This document shows, piece after piece, positions 1 to 60,059 of a stretch of DNA of 64,000 nt; within the stretch, counting starts at the first letter, position 1, and every line of letters begins with the position of its first letter. Below the pieces are notes generated by a model. It was given only the letters and a program-made list of their open reading frames with translations. It was not told the DNA's origin and did not search any database. Origin of the DNA: Anodontia alba (taxonomy: Eukaryota; Mollusca; Bivalvia; Lucinida; Lucinidae); assembly GCA_964016985.1 (NCBI GenBank), contig OZ024821.1:123564035-123628034 (forward strand), read 5' to 3'. The position numbers were made by a program, and so were the translations under genes.

Positions 1-203
1 TGTCATGCTAAATAATTTAAGATGCCACGCCACTTCTGATTTTCAGCCAATCATATTACTTGATCCAGGTTGTTGATACAATTCACATATTTAATGGCAA
101 ACAGTGCAGATCCAGATCTGTTGGCTCCTTCAGAAGCCAACTGATCTGGATCTACACTGTTTGCAAAGACAGGGCATATCCGGGTTCAGCAGGACAAGGG
201 TTG
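1..203. repeat. FB-A foldback MITE, cut by window start
   Basis: It has the FB-A inner sequence (GATGCCACGCC...CACTTCTGATTTTCAGCC) followed by the core CAGTGCAGATCCAGATC and its inverted partner, and it ends near GGACAAGGGTT. The left end is outside the window. Confidence 0.8.
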
Positions 204-298
204 AGTTCTTTTGCTTTGCTAATATTTGTTGATATGTGGTTAGTGTTATTTAAAAAAATTGATATTGAAAGAAATATAACCTTGTCTGGTGACCTGAG

Positions 299-470
299 CA
301 GAGGTGTAAAATTCCCTCAAAACTTACTCAACCTTATGTTTTAAATTTTTCATATTTTCATATAGATGCTATAAATGAAGAAAAAGTGAAGAAAGTTCTG
401 AAAATCTCACTCGCCCTGCCTTAAAATTTACTCGCAAATGGGAGCGGGCGAGTGGAATTTTACATCCCTG
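299..470. repeat. Possible hAT-like MITE
   Basis: Imperfect terminal inverted repeats CAGAGGTGTAAAATTCC and its partner GGAATTTTACATCCCTG bound 172 bp. CAG-type ends suggest a hAT origin. No clean 8-bp target duplication is seen, so this is tentative. Confidence 0.4.
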
Positions 471-510
471 ATGAGACTTCTGTTTCCTAGCCCTATTATG
501 TCAAATAGCG

Positions 511-710
511 ATACAAAAAGATAAACAACAAAGTCACAGCTTTCCAGTTAATAATTTTTTAAATCCTGAAGTGCTTTTACATAAATGATCTTCAGCAGGA
601 TGTCCAAATAGGACATTTGCTAGTTGGACATCCTACTTAAGATCATTTATGTAAAAGGCTTCTGGATTAATAACGGGAATGCTGTGACTTTGTTGTTTAT
701 CTTTTTGTAT
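511..710. repeat. Palindromic MITE with perfect 30-bp inverted ends
   Basis: Bases 511-540 and 681-710 are perfect inverted repeats (ATACAAAAAGATAAACAAC outer part). A second, inner inverted pair at about 571-605 and 633-665 makes a long hairpin. I found no other copy in the window. Confidence 0.8.
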
Positions 711-1040
711 ATTCTCCGACACAAGGGCATTTCTTTCTTTCTATATGTATATAGTTTTCAGTTGAAAGTTTATTGCTGCTGCTACTTTTGACTAAAGATC
801 AGGATCATAGAATCTTTGCATTATCTCTAGGTGGCACTGGCAGGGGGTATACATGACCCCTATGGTCACTTGCTCTAGTTTGAGCTGCATATTGCGAAAA
901 AAGGTCTGGTGTTTTGAAATAATAAATAACTAGACTATCCTGCATAAACAAATTGATATAACTTTTCTTTTCTGTTTGCTCACATTGAGAAAAAATATTG
1001 GGAATAGCAAAGACCCTGATTACTATATGAATGTGCAGCT

Positions 1041-1430
1041 ACCATATATAACCTAAATATTTGGACACCTCACCATACTTGTCTTAATGCCTAGCATGCT
1101 GGGTAAAAACTTTAAAAGATGACATTTTAAAATATTTTTCTTAGAAAATAGCCTTTGATATTTCATGCAGATTGATTTCTTAAGAGACAATTTGCATGAA
1201 ATGTCGAAACTTATTTTCTGGGAAAAATAAGAAAAATATCATTGTTGTCTGCTGATTTTGCCCATTGCATGATAAATGCTAAAATTTGAAAAGATCCATT
1301 TGACTACCTAATGAGATGTTTAAAACCTTTTTAGTGAACAGCAAACAGTGTAGACCCTAAGATCTTGGTCAAACTTCTGCATTAAGAGAAGTTTGATTTT
1401 TGCCTACACTGTTTGCCCAGGCTAGGTATG
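1041..1430. repeat. FB-C element carrying a nested FB-T element
   Basis: The left end (ACCATATATAACCTAAATAT) and the core at about 1344-1420 belong to FB-C. Between them, about 1086-1282, sits an FB-T copy with the GATATTTCATGCA...TGCATGAAATGTCG hairpin. A right-end fragment of FB-C lies at 1500-1568. Confidence 0.65.
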
Positions 1431-1565
1431 TACATGTAAGTAAAGTTTTCTTTTAAAAGGATGACAGCATTTAGAATAGACATTAATTTTGCTAATCTTC
1501 CACCTCAGATGTGCTGTTTGCTCTGAGTCTACACTGTTTGCCCTAGCCTGTCTGTCTGAATACTT

Positions 1566-1870
1566 AAGGCCTGGGCTCCACTGTACAGTGGATAGCTCAG
1601 CTTACTGCAGATCCATTGGTCACAAGTTCGAATCCCAGACCAGCCTCCTACCTGTACCTTTTGTGGAGATTGATTACAAAATAATTTCTTCAGTCATTTT
1701 CTCCCCTCTGCTGATTCTTGTCAGTTACTTGCAAAAGTATGTGCACAAAGTACTGGTTAACTGCATAGAGGATTAAGCCTGCACAGAAAAACGGTGTGAG
1801 TAGATTATCTGAATTACTGAACTTGACCTTAACAGTGTGGACTGAGTTGTAAATCTCCAGATCAAAAAAA
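1566..1870 (+). repeat. SINE-1, copy 1
   Basis: A diverged tRNA-like head (box B-like CACAAGTTCGAATCCC) is followed by the SINE-1 body: TGGAGATTGATTACAAAAT, CTGCTGATTCTTGTCAGTTA, GGTTAACTGCATAGAGGATT, AAGCCTGCACAG and a GACTGAGTTGTAAA-type tail. Confidence 0.75.
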
Positions 1871-2061
1871 TACTTAAGGGAAATACGACACTTTGGACCT
1901 TCACCGGCAAGTTTATGATTCATTTCTAATGTTGCAACTCTTTTAACCCAAATAAGCTTAATAGACTTTCCCATCCTTAAACATTTGGTGAGTCCATTTG
2001 TCATTTAAGGGGTGTCAGATGTATTTTTTCAGTTTTGTTCTATTTGTAATTGAAATTTCTG

Positions 2062-2136
2062 TAAGCAAACAGTGAAGACCTTGATCAGATTCCACATAAT
2101 GTGACATCTGATCAAGGTCTGCACTGTTTGCCTACA
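2062..2136. repeat. Solo foldback core (CAAACAGTG type)
   Basis: GCAAACAGTGAAGACCTTGA and its inverted partner ending CTGCACTGTTTGC bracket a short loop. No recognisable element ends flank it. It lies just upstream of the first exon. Confidence 0.65.
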
Positions 2137-2194
2137 TGTATGTCCCACAAAAGGGAGACCAGGTTTATATGGGTTAATTTTTTTTCTTTCATAG

Positions 2195-50355
<48,161 letters not shown>

Positions 50356-50539
50356 GGCTGTCAGTGATACAAAGGAGTAACTTCTCAAGAAAAGTTCTGA
50401 CAAGAAGTCCAAACAAGGACTGTCAGACTGTAGTAACTGCTAGTCAATGTACTTACTGGATAGCATAAGAAGAGAAGGGACTCTGTCTTGCCTCATAGAC
50501 AAGAATGAGCAACTGATCAGAACCTGTGCTAACTATACA

Positions 50540-50760
50540 TACCGTAATAACCCTAAGTATTGGGACCCCTTATCTACTTACCATACTGAAATTTGAAATA
50601 GTCCATTCTGCTACCTCCTAGTATGTCTAAGTCTAAAATATTGCTGTATATACGGCAAACAGTGTAGACACTGATCAGATGCCACATTCTGTGGCATCTG
50701 ATCTGGGTCTACACTGTTTACAAAGGTTTATCTGTCCCAATACTTAGGGTTAATATGGTA
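50540..50760. repeat. FB-C MITE, type copy
   Basis: TACCGTAATAACCCTAAGTA and TACTTAGGGTTAATATGGTA are ~26-bp inverted ends. The stem GGCAAACAGTGTAGACACTG...CTACACTGTTTAC encloses GATGCCACATTCTGTGGCAT. It lies in or just after the MMS19 3' UTR. Confidence 0.9.
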
Positions 50761-51475
50761 GCACTAAATAAGGTGCTTTTTGTCCAACCAAAAATTTTAG
50801 ATTTTTTTATTCCTCACAAAAACATATTGTCTGTTTTAGATGTGCTTCAGCTGAAAAAGTGTTGTGATTATCATTAGACATTCTTGCTGAGGAGCTAATC
50901 GTGAACACCTACAACTTATGTTATTGTAGAGAAATGTCTATCTGGATACTCTTCTTGGATATCCTTCTTAACAAGAGCAATTTTAAAGGGGCTGGGTACA
51001 CTGGTAGAGTTACTGCCATTGTTGCAAGGAGATAAGTTTTATGACTTCCTGTTCGATTTCCTGCACACAAAGTCCCACAGAAAAGGGGTCTACTCTAAAA
51101 GGAAAGAATTTACTGGTAGCAAATTCTTTCCTTTTAGAATAGACCCTTGTTTCAGAAGGGTGACAATACATTTTTTGACAGAGTTGTCTGTCCTGAAAGT
51201 GTATCAGCTCAGCTCAATGTCAGATTATCCTACAAGTTATTTTCTGTGGACTTTTTTTACAGAAGGTGTGGCAGATACGTACAGATCACTGCATCCATCT
51301 GTACTGACATCTTTAGCATCATCAGACAGCATTGCACTTTTCATTTCTGCTCAATTACTTGTAGGAGATTGTTGGCCAGTTGTCTGTTACTGGCCGAAGT
51401 AAGTGCTTAAGTACTATTTTCACACTTTTACTAAGCCTGCCCAGGAAAAGTGTGAGAAGGTTAACTTGTACGAAT
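50761..51475. repeat. FB-D fragment, FB-F, SINE-1 fragment
   Basis: Decayed FB-D at 50761-50960. FB-F at 50985-51212 with a clean stem (GGGTCTACTCTAAAAGGAAA and partner) and ends TGGGTACACTGGTAGAG and TGAAAGTGTATCAGCTC. SINE-1 3' part at 51360-51475 (AAGCCTGCCCAGGAAAAGTG). Confidence 0.7.
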
Positions 51476-51634
51476 GTATTTATTCTATGTGTTCAGACAG
51501 ATAAGCCTGAATAAACAAGCAAGACCCACATCAGATTGCACAGAACGGAAAGGCTAAAGGTTTAACAGTTTCCATTTTCCCTTAGTAACCTGTATAAGAT
51601 TATATCAAGTCTCTGTAAACTAGCACATATGTAG

Positions 51635-52300
51635 ATAAGATGCTTTTCTTTTTTGCAACAAATCTTTTTATTTTTTTCCACAAAAATCATATTGTGGCAC
51701 TTATTGAAATTGCCTCACAGTGTGTTTTTGTGGGGAAAAATACTTATTTGCACACCCTCTCTTCTTATCTTGAGCTGTGGTAGAGACATACTGGTAAATC
51801 ATCCATACTGGATACACAAACACTTCAGTGTACTTGCCTAAAGGGGAGTGGATACCCCTCAAAAGGAAATCACTTAACATGGAAATATTTACCTCCCTTC
51901 ACATTTGGAGGCTCTTCTTAAAAGGAAAGAATTTGCTCCCTCTGCAAGGGGAGCATATATTTTTAGACACAAATTTCTAGAACACTGCCCCTTGACATGA
52001 ATTCTTCCTTTAAAAGTCCCTAGCTTTGACAGGTCTTAAATACTAGATTTGTCTCCCTTTAAAGCGCCAGTAAAATTTTAATTCAGTCACCATAAATATG
52101 GACAGATACACAAGAGCAAGCAATTAGACCAAGCAGCTAACATTGCAGTTTGGCCAGGGATCAGCACTGTGTGCCATTCTGCTAGCATGTTTTAGACAAA
52201 ATTCACTTAAATACCAGGTATTCAAATGGACTTGGTCAAATTTTAGGACAAATGCAGTGAGTATTTAGGTGTGTGAATATTTGGAGTAATTAGCTTGTCA
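51635..52300. repeat. FB-D, FB-F and FB-C fragments
   Basis: FB-D at 51635-51780 (GATAAGATGCTTTTC to CTTATCTTGAGCTGTGG). FB-F at 51835-52065 (CTTCTTAAAAGGAAAGAATT). Decayed FB-C at 52080-52300 (ACTTGGTCAAATTTTAGGAC). Confidence 0.6.
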
Positions 52301-52376
52301 GGCTGCATAAAGTGAAACTGAAGACTGATCACCCTAAATGTACAGCTGTGTTCCACATTGTCAGTTTGTACTTGCA

Positions 52377-52661
52377 CCTTCTAATCTGATTGGCTGACAA
52401 ATAGAAATGGGCGTGTCATCTTAATTTATTCAGCATGGCAAAGGTAGTTAACCCTTGCCATGGTGAATAAATTATGATGCCATGCCCATTTCTAATTGTC
52501 AGCCAATCAGATTTCTTTATCCGGACTGTTGATATAAAATCATATACTGAATATCAAACAGTGCAGATCCAGATCAGTTGGCTTCTTCAGAAGCCAACTG
52601 ATCTGGATCTACACGGTTTGCAAAGGCAGGGCATATCCGGGCTCAGCAGGACAAGGGTTAA
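52377..52661. repeat. FB-A fragment then FB-A type copy
   Basis: A reversed FB-A fragment (52377-52447, ATCTGATTGGCTGACAAATA) adjoins a full 214-bp copy at 52448-52661. That copy has TTAA plus CCCTTGCCATGGTGAATAAA and GCAGGACAAGGG plus TTAA. The core hairpin is perfect except one base. Confidence 0.88.
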
Positions 52662-54060
52662 ATCTTCATTCCTCATTCATCTTCATGGCAAGTTCTTTGC
52701 TTTCAGAATAAACCCCTTTCAGAAGGGGCTGGATGTACTGGATACCACACAGTCACAAAAATTGTCACCCTTGTAAAACTACTGGTTGTATCCAGTCCCT
52801 TTAAGCAAACAGTAAAGACGTCAAACTAATTATGCGCAGGATGATCTGTGCTTTTGCTGTTTGCATATGCCTTGAAGACACTTTGGCCCATGATATGGAC
52901 AATTTGCCCCTGTATGCCTTTTGTTGTCGCTCTTGCGTTAGCATTCGTCCATTTGTCCCTCCATTCATCTGTGTACTTAGGTCCATCCTAGCCTCCACCC
53001 TAAGTGAAGTCTACAAATTGTAAAACTGTACAGCTAGTTTCTCTTAACTGATTGTTTTATCTCACTGAGCTAAACAAGGAAGACAACTCTCACTCTTCTT
53101 GTGCTTGTTTTCATAAATTTTGGTATGCAGGTGCGACATAAACTTCAACAAAGTTCTTTATATACTTCTATTTATGAATTTATGGTATTGTAACACTGTG
53201 TGGGCTAGATAAATGTTTGGTATCAGAGCTGTTGTGGAACATGACTAGTTCTAAAGTATAAAAGAATCCTTATAACATATTCATGAGTAGTACTTTTCTC
53301 TTTCTTCATCTGAACCATGCCATATTATGTCCTTGCCTCATGGTCTTCCATCTCTGAATTTGGACATGTTCAAAAGAGGGGTGTTAGACAAAAATCTAAA
53401 ACAGAATGACAAATAGTGCCATGACAAACTTCAAAACCCCAAAAGCAACAGTGTATATCCAGATAAGATGGCTCTTTATAAGCAATCTCATCTGAATGTA
53501 AATAAACTTTTTGCAATGCCATTTTTCCAGGCTGTAGTGTTGAAGGGTAAAGCATGTAGGCCTTTAAAATCTACAGACTATACTTCACAAATTTGAGATT
53601 GTCTTTTGAGAATTCTGAACAACTAATATCCTCAATATTTCTCAGTGTTCCACAAGAAATAACAGAAGACATTTGACATGCATTGATATTTATTCAACAA
53701 CTGTAAAGTATTCCACTCCGTGGACCCTGCTATAAAAGCACTAAACCTACATAAAAGCACTGCTCTCAATGGCTATGAACAAGTTCCCTTAGATATGTGT
53801 GCAAACATCCTCTAGACTATCTATGAACAGTCTCGTTTGCAAATTTATATTACTTCTTTTCAGAAGTAAACTTGTTTAAACACACACAAACACACACTTG
53901 CGAGCAGGACCATGTGGAAAGGGAGTTCAAAATTAGAATCTGATATGCAAGCTAACTTGGACTATAATTTCTTGAGCCAGAAAAGTGGAATATGACTATC
54001 TGTAAAACTCTGCTTCAGTCTGCTTGGCCACAGACATCCTTTTTTTGCAGCCCCTTTTGC
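52662..54060. other. Flanking DNA with sparse repeat fragments
   Basis: FB-F fragment at 52690-52800 (AATAAACCCCTTTCAGAAGG), core-like sequence at 52800-52870, and a decayed TTAA-type element at 53360-53550. Otherwise plain sequence, no gene recognised. Confidence 0.45.
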
Positions 54061-54125
54061 TCACATCACAAATGTGCATTCTGCAGCATCTGATCTGGGT
54101 CTACACTCTTTGCAAAGGCCTATCT

Positions 54126-54269
54126 TTTGTTTGTTTGTGTTGAGGTTTTATGGCCCAGTCAACCCAATGGGGTCATGTCAAGCACAGTCAGTTTAACTAA
54201 CCACACTTTTACTGGGCAGGCTTAGTCCTCTAAGCAATTAACCAGTATTGTGCATATTCGCCAGAGAAC
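54126..54269 (-). repeat. SINE-1, 5'-truncated, nested in FB-C
   Basis: AAAGGCCTATCT occurs at 54114-54125 and 54270-54281. Between is the SINE-1 3' half read in reverse (TGTTGAGGTTTTATGGCCC, TACTGGGCAGGCTTAGTC). The host is an FB-C right half (CTACACTCTTTGCAAAGGCC, CCCAGTACTTAGGGTTATTA). Confidence 0.92.
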
Positions 54270-54807
54270 AAAGGCCTATCTGTCCCAGTACTTAGGGTTA
54301 TTACAGTAACTGGGAGCAAGACTGCTGATTTGTGTCAAAGCATATAACTAAGAGAAAGGCTGCTATTACAAAGCATCTAAGTGTGAGCAAGGCTTCTAAC
54401 TTGTGATAAAGTATAATACTGGAAGCAAGGCTTCTGAGTGTAACTGGAAGCAAGGCTCAGTATTCCTAGGGAACTTATTTATGGCCACTGAGTGTATTAT
54501 AAATGGGATCCTGCACTGGAAAACACAAAAGATTAACATATTAACAGTGATAACTCGGACCAGTCTAAACAGTGAACAGAGAAAGTACTGCAGGGTGTTC
54601 ACTGTTTGCCTTATGCCTTTTCCCATTTAGGACCACAGAAAAGTTATAAGTAAAACAAAAGATATGTCCAGTCTAGCAAAAAAAAAAATGTGGGCTTAGT
54701 GCATACGGGAAGAAAGAAGGCATAGACTGGTTAGGGTCTTCACTACTCATCATCAGATTCTACAGTATCCCTCAATCCTGCAGAACAGTGAAGACCCGGA
54801 TTAGACT

Positions 54808-54981
54808 CAGCTCTAGATAAGAGGATAAATATATTTCTCTTTAAAAGCATGTTTTGGGTACTCATTAGAAGCTCCTTGATGAGGTGCTTAAAATGAGTAC
54901 ACACAACATGTTTTTGTAAAGATATAAAGGAAAATATCAATACTTTTATTGTTCAAAACATTTCTTTATCTAGAGCTATGA
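54808..54981. repeat. FB-D MITE
   Basis: CAGCTCTAGATAAGAGGATA left, CTTTATCTAGAGCTATGATC right. The stem GGTACTCATTAGAAGCTCCT pairs with a partly decayed partner. Solo cores at 54730-54800 and 55020-55165 flank it. Confidence 0.75.
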
Positions 54982-55329
54982 TCAAACTACAAAAAAAGGG
55001 ACCTTATGCTATATAGTCAGGCAATGGGAAGCGCTGATCAGCCTGTGCATGCACAGCCTGATCAGGACCTTCAATGCCCGTTTATTGGATCCATGGATGT
55101 TGAAAATCAGAGGAGACCTTGATCAGACTTTCCAAAGGGCAGTCTGATCTGGGCCTTCACTTTTTGCACATGACATAAAGGCTCTTTTTCTTGTGTAGAA
55201 CATCATATGCAGTAAGCCCATTTGTTTGTGACATGGATTAGAAATGCAATGCTGTTGCTTAATTTTATAAAAGAAATATATCCACAATTTGGCATGAAAA
55301 AACAGTGAAGAATAAGCCTCAGAGTATAT

Positions 55330-56445
55330 ACCATACTTACCTAAATGTTGTAACTCTTTACCATACTTGTCCTAAAAGTTTAACAATACTGTATTTATTC
55401 TAAGTATTCTGCAAGGAAGGCCTGAGCATATGGTGTAAAGCCAGATCAGAAAAAAAGACAAAATGTGGCATCTGGACAGGATCTACACTGTTTGACACTC
55501 ATCAAGCATATTTAGACACACTAACAGATACTTAGATGGTATTGTTGAAAATTCAGGACAAGTGTGCTAAGGGCATAAGGTGTACAAATATTTTGGGAAA
55601 ATGCAGTACATCACTTCTATTTTCATATATTATAAAAAAAAATATCAGGCTTTACAACCCAATATAAAAACAAATGGGGGTGTAACAAGCAATGTTACAA
55701 TGAAAACAAAGCAACAGTTTGGTGAAAAAAATGCTCAAATAAATTGAACTGAAATTTGAGTGACAAGATTTATTTATTTATTTATTTATTTTTTTTTTTT
55801 TTTTTTTTTTGCCATTTGTTTTGTTTTGATTTTTTTCTTGCATTGGCGTATAAGGAAATTTTGGTGGGGATTTATTAATATATTCACAAATTTATTAACA
55901 GTTAATTGCACATAACAAAAATGTAGATCATAGAAAAAATTACATCAGAATGACTTCATCTGTGTTTTTTTTTTTTTTTTTTTTTTTCATCAGGACCTGA
56001 AACAAATAATACTGTTTAAAATGATGAAAAAGCCATTATTTCTGGAGAGATAAAACAAGTGCAAAAGAAAAAATATTCATTCATTATAACAAAGGATATA
56101 TGTTTTTTTAAAAAAATGGAAACTGGCCATTTAATTGTCATCAACACCAACAACTGCCATCTGTTTAACATCCACATCTCATATATATCAGACAGTGCAA
56201 CATATTGTTGGTGTATTCTAGTCAATTAGTTTAGGTTTTGTAGTCAGCTGAGTAGATCCATGAGAAAACTGTGCCTTTGGGGATATAGAGACAATGAAGG
56301 CCAGATCAGCATATGCAGCTGCAGAGTCTGTGTAGGGTCTTCACTGTTCACATACAGGATTATTTTCAGACAACACAGCTTAGCTTAGCTGGATGATTGA
56401 TGCTTATACTTCACATATGAACCAAAGACGCATTTTCACATAGCA
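55330..56445. other. FB-C remnant, then A/T-rich tracts
   Basis: Diverged FB-C at 55330-55600 (ATACCATACTTACCTAAATG, GGATCTACACTGTTTG). T-runs at 55785-55812 and 55965-55988. No coding or structured element is seen otherwise. Confidence 0.45.
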
Positions 56446-56473
56446 TATACATACATACATATATATATAGCAT

Positions 56474-56565
<92 letters not shown>

Positions 56566-56568
56566 CAT

Positions 56569-56632
<64 letters not shown>
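56446..56632. repeat. Compound (TA)n microsatellite
   Basis: Three AT runs are separated by repeated GCATATACATACATACATAT blocks at about 56441, 56469 and 56565. The Tyr-Ile frames across it are artefacts. Confidence 0.97.
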
Positions 56633-56789
56633 CCTATAAACACTTAATATCATGCATAATCTCAAAAAAAAAAAAAAAAAAAAAAAGAAAATGGGGGAAA
56701 AAAAAAGAAAAGTTACATCAGACTTTATTCCGAAAATCTACTGATGCTTTGTGACAGGTTAAGCCAGCCGAGTTAAATGGATTAACATA

Positions 56790-57159
56790 CAGTAAAATCT
56801 CAGTGACTCAAATATGGATGACTTGTTGACCATGATGGCTAATTTGATCTGGGTTTCAAGTCCCTAGGATATTCTTGACAGCTCAAGAAAACAAATATTT
56901 AGGAATCTTTTAAGAATTTTTTCCCATTTTATCATGAAAATGTATGTTGTGTGTACTCATTAGAATTGCCTCATCAAAGCAATTCTAATGAGTACACTCA
57001 ACATACCATTATTTTATAGAAGATCGAAAAGACATCCATATATTAATCCCATTTGTCTCCTAACCTGGCTACATGATTAACCCTCAGTGGCCTGAACTAC
57101 CAATATCTACAACAAATTTTCATGGTCCCAAAGATGTTTGAGTGATCGAGGTTCACCTG
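56790..57159. repeat. FB-S MITE, full length
   Basis: TA plus CAGTAAAATCTCAGTGACTC and GTGATCGAGGTTCACCTG plus TA. The inner hairpin TGTGTACTCATTAGAATTGC and its partner lie at about 56945-57003. Confidence 0.8.
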
Positions 57160-57186
57160 TATGCATAACTAGGCATGATAATAAAG

Positions 57187-57384
57187 CTGAGCCACAACAT
57201 GAGAAAATGTACCTTCTCCAGTCTGATCAGTCTTCGTTGTCGGTATGAAGAAACTTTGCATCCTTGGATATCCAAAATATACCCAGTGAAGATTCTGATC
57301 AGACTGCGCAAAAGCGCAGTCTGCTCTGAATCTTCGCTGGGCACACATGTCTGAAGTTAACGCTTTCTGACATTGAGGCTCACA
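57187..57384. repeat. FB-E MITE
   Basis: GAGCCACAACATGAGAAAAT and the inverse CATTGAGGCTC form the ends. The interior GATTCTGATCAGACTGCGCA has a partner CTGCTCTGAATCTTCGCTGG. Confidence 0.75.
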
Positions 57385-57602
57385 TACAGATCAAGATAAT
57401 ACTTGTGACAAAAATTAAGAAAATAATACTTTATGTAAAAATCTTCCCTCTACCCTCAACAAGTAACCACAAATGAAGTGCAACTGTGGACTAGGACCCT
57501 TATGCCACATGCATACAATGAAGACCCAGATCAGCTTGTAAATCCTCTGATGGAGGACCTTCACTGTCAAGATATTCTACTGAATCCAATGATCCTGTGA
57601 AT

Positions 57603-57664
57603 GGGAAACGAAGACCCTGATCAGACTGCCCAATTGGGCAGACTGATCAGGGTCTTCACTGCCC
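57603..57664. repeat. Solo hairpin core
   Basis: CGAAGACCCTGATCAGACTG and its partner form a near-perfect 25-bp stem with an AATT centre. Confidence 0.65.
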
Positions 57665-57847
57665 TCATATGGCACAACAGCCCCTTTTCCACAATGTACA
57701 TCATATACATTATTCTGATTAGGAAATTATGTAGTAAAGTGAAGCCGGATACCATGTACATAGTTTGGCACAAAGTTTCTGGATTAAAATACTTGTATAA
57801 TAAATATCCATACAGACAATACAACTGCATAGTGTTGAACTTAACCC

Positions 57848-58250
57848 TTAACCTATTTATGCTAAACCCATTTATGCCAAGTGGACTTCTACCTAACCTC
57901 TTCAGACTGGTTCATATCTGATAGAAGGGATCTGGCTAGTTATTGTTATTACTATGTTTTATAGAAATTCCTGTATTTAATGTAAACATTCTGCGGCATC
58001 TGATCTGGGTCATCACTGTTTGGCAATGTCCTTTTATGGGACACTAGGCATAAATGGGTTAAAGCAATTGACAAAATTGTAGCAGATGGCATTCCTTTAT
58101 TTTTTTTTTTTTTTCTTTGAGAAAATAAGACTTGACATTTCATGTGCCAAGTCTTTTCTCTGAAAAATAATCATAAAAAATAAAAAAAAAAAAAAAAAAT
58201 CAGAATATTATCAACTAAAATTCTGCTTAGTGTTTCAAGGGTTTAAGTTT
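57848..58250. repeat. TTAA-type element and FB-T fragment
   Basis: TTAACCTATTTATGCTAAAC at 57848-57870 is inverted with GGCATAAATGGGTTAA near 58046-58061. A CATCTGATCTGGGTCATCAC core half is inside. FB-T-like hairpin with A and T runs at 58085-58250. Confidence 0.6.
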
Positions 58251-58364
58251 TTGTTATCATTTGCATATCGAAAGGAGCTCCATCAGTAACTTGACACTTT
58301 TATAATACCTCAAGCTTTACTAGAATTTCGGTTTAACCTCATGCTTATCTCACAAGTTCTGCCA

Positions 58365-59350
58365 GTATCTGGGTTTGATCTACACTGTTTGCCACTCTTC
58401 CAGCAAATTTTTGAATCCATCAGTTAAGAAATAAATTGTTCTGAACCATGCTCAAATGCCCCAGATAAAGCACAGTTGAGTTTGGTTTGTACCCATTTGA
58501 GCGCAAGCGAGCGCAGCCATTTAAGCATGAGCAAGTGCAGTGAGCTAGTGCTCAAATGGGTACAACCCAAACTCAACCGTGCTTTATCTGGGGCATCTGA
58601 GCATGTTTCGGAATAATTTATTTCTTTTCTAACACCCCTCATTCAGCGAATTTTTCACATAAATGAGATTTTTTTTATTATTATTATTTTTACCTGACTT
58701 CCCCATTGGTAGCTGACTAATCCTCTTAAGCATTATGTCACACGATTACGTACTTACAAGGTTCGACTATTCAAGATGGTGGATTACTCATGCAAATCAG
58801 CTGTCGATGTAAAATATAAAAATGATGTAAATATTAAAACTTGTATGCTGTGTTCATGAAAGAATTGAAAAATGCATGGAATTGGAGTGCCACCATGGAC
58901 CTAAGAGGAAAGATATAAAACAGCAAAATAAGAATGTTAACTGACTCTTTTGTTTTCTTGGAAACAAGAAATAAAACGTGTTTGAATGGTATTACCTACA
59001 GAGGAACTCATCAGATAAAAAAAGGTAAAAGAACCGCAATGTTCAAAGATCATTTTCAGTTTTACTAATATAATTAATTATGTATATGAATGTTTCAGCC
59101 AATATTGTAAGCTAGCGTTCATCGTTACCAGGGGCACAACTTTCACAACAGTAATATGATTGGTTTCCCTTTGATGGCGCGCGACGAAATTCCTGTGCTC
59201 AAAAACCTTAGATAAAGCACGGCTAGAAATGTAAAGACAAATAAGGAACAATACAAGTAGGGGTGTTAGAACAGGTAGTAAAATGGACCTGTTCAAATTT
59301 TAGGATAAGTTTAGTAAGGAGTTATGATGTCCTAATATTTAGGGTAAATA
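58365..59350. repeat. FB-C split by a larger palindrome-headed element
   Basis: FB-C parts at 58365-58426 (GATCTACACTGTTTGCCACT) and 59272-59350 (AATGGACCTGTTCAAATTTT). Between, 58427-58628 is a long palindrome with GCCCCAGATAAAGCAC arms. TTAGATAAAGCACGGC recurs at about 59209. AACACCCCTC and GGGGTGTTAG may bound the insert. Confidence 0.6.
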
Positions 59351-60059
59351 CAGAACTTCTTGCATCTTTGTTACCAGTGATGTCTATAATTATACTATCC
59401 AAAAGTTCTAACCGGCCACTTAGTTTCTATCATTTTTCTTCAAAGACATAAGCAATTTCACAATTATGTATCCAGATAGGTCAATATGTTTAGCATTACT
59501 CAGTGCATTGCATCCAGTAGGCACCAATGAATACGGGTACCCCTATTTTCAAAATTTACAGTAATTTGCATTGGGTGGTGGGGTAAGTTTTAAGATTTTG
59601 ACGAGTAGCGACCCCTGTCATGCAGGAATAGTGTTCATTTCTGTATAAATTTGTTTCTTCAGTCATATGCTTTAGCAATGAAGTGATTTTGCTTGTAAAA
59701 ATTGAATATTTCAGAGCAATGAAGTGATTTTGCTTGTAAAAATTGAATATTTCAGAAAGTGATCTTTGACAAATTGTGACAAAATGCTGACTTTTGTGAA
59801 TTTTAAAACTGGGGATACCTGTGTTCAACAACACTACCTGGATGTAATGTGTTCAGAGTTTTGTCAAACTGTTTGATTTATTTTGGTATTGATAAAAACT
59901 GACAAACTGTAAGTGGCCGTTTAAAACTTTTGGCTAGTATAGAATATTCATCATTAAACAATTGTTTTGATTATCCAGTTTCCTTCCACCTTCAGATGAA
60001 GAAATGATCTTTTCATATCAGAATATCTTAGGTATTTAAAGGATTAAGGCAAATGATAA
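59351..60059. other. Plain flank with a 41-bp direct duplication
   Basis: Bases 59675-59715 and 59716-59756 are identical tandem units (GCAATGAAGTGATTTTGCTT onward). The rest shows no recognised element. Confidence 0.7.

Noticed and set aside
1489..2004. Frames of about 100 residues upstream of exon a as missing MMS19 N-terminus
   Set aside because: They lie in SINE-1 and show no similarity to the MMS19 N-terminal region.
56404..56665. Tyr-Ile repeat frames resembling membrane peptides
   Set aside because: They are translations of a (TA)n tract.
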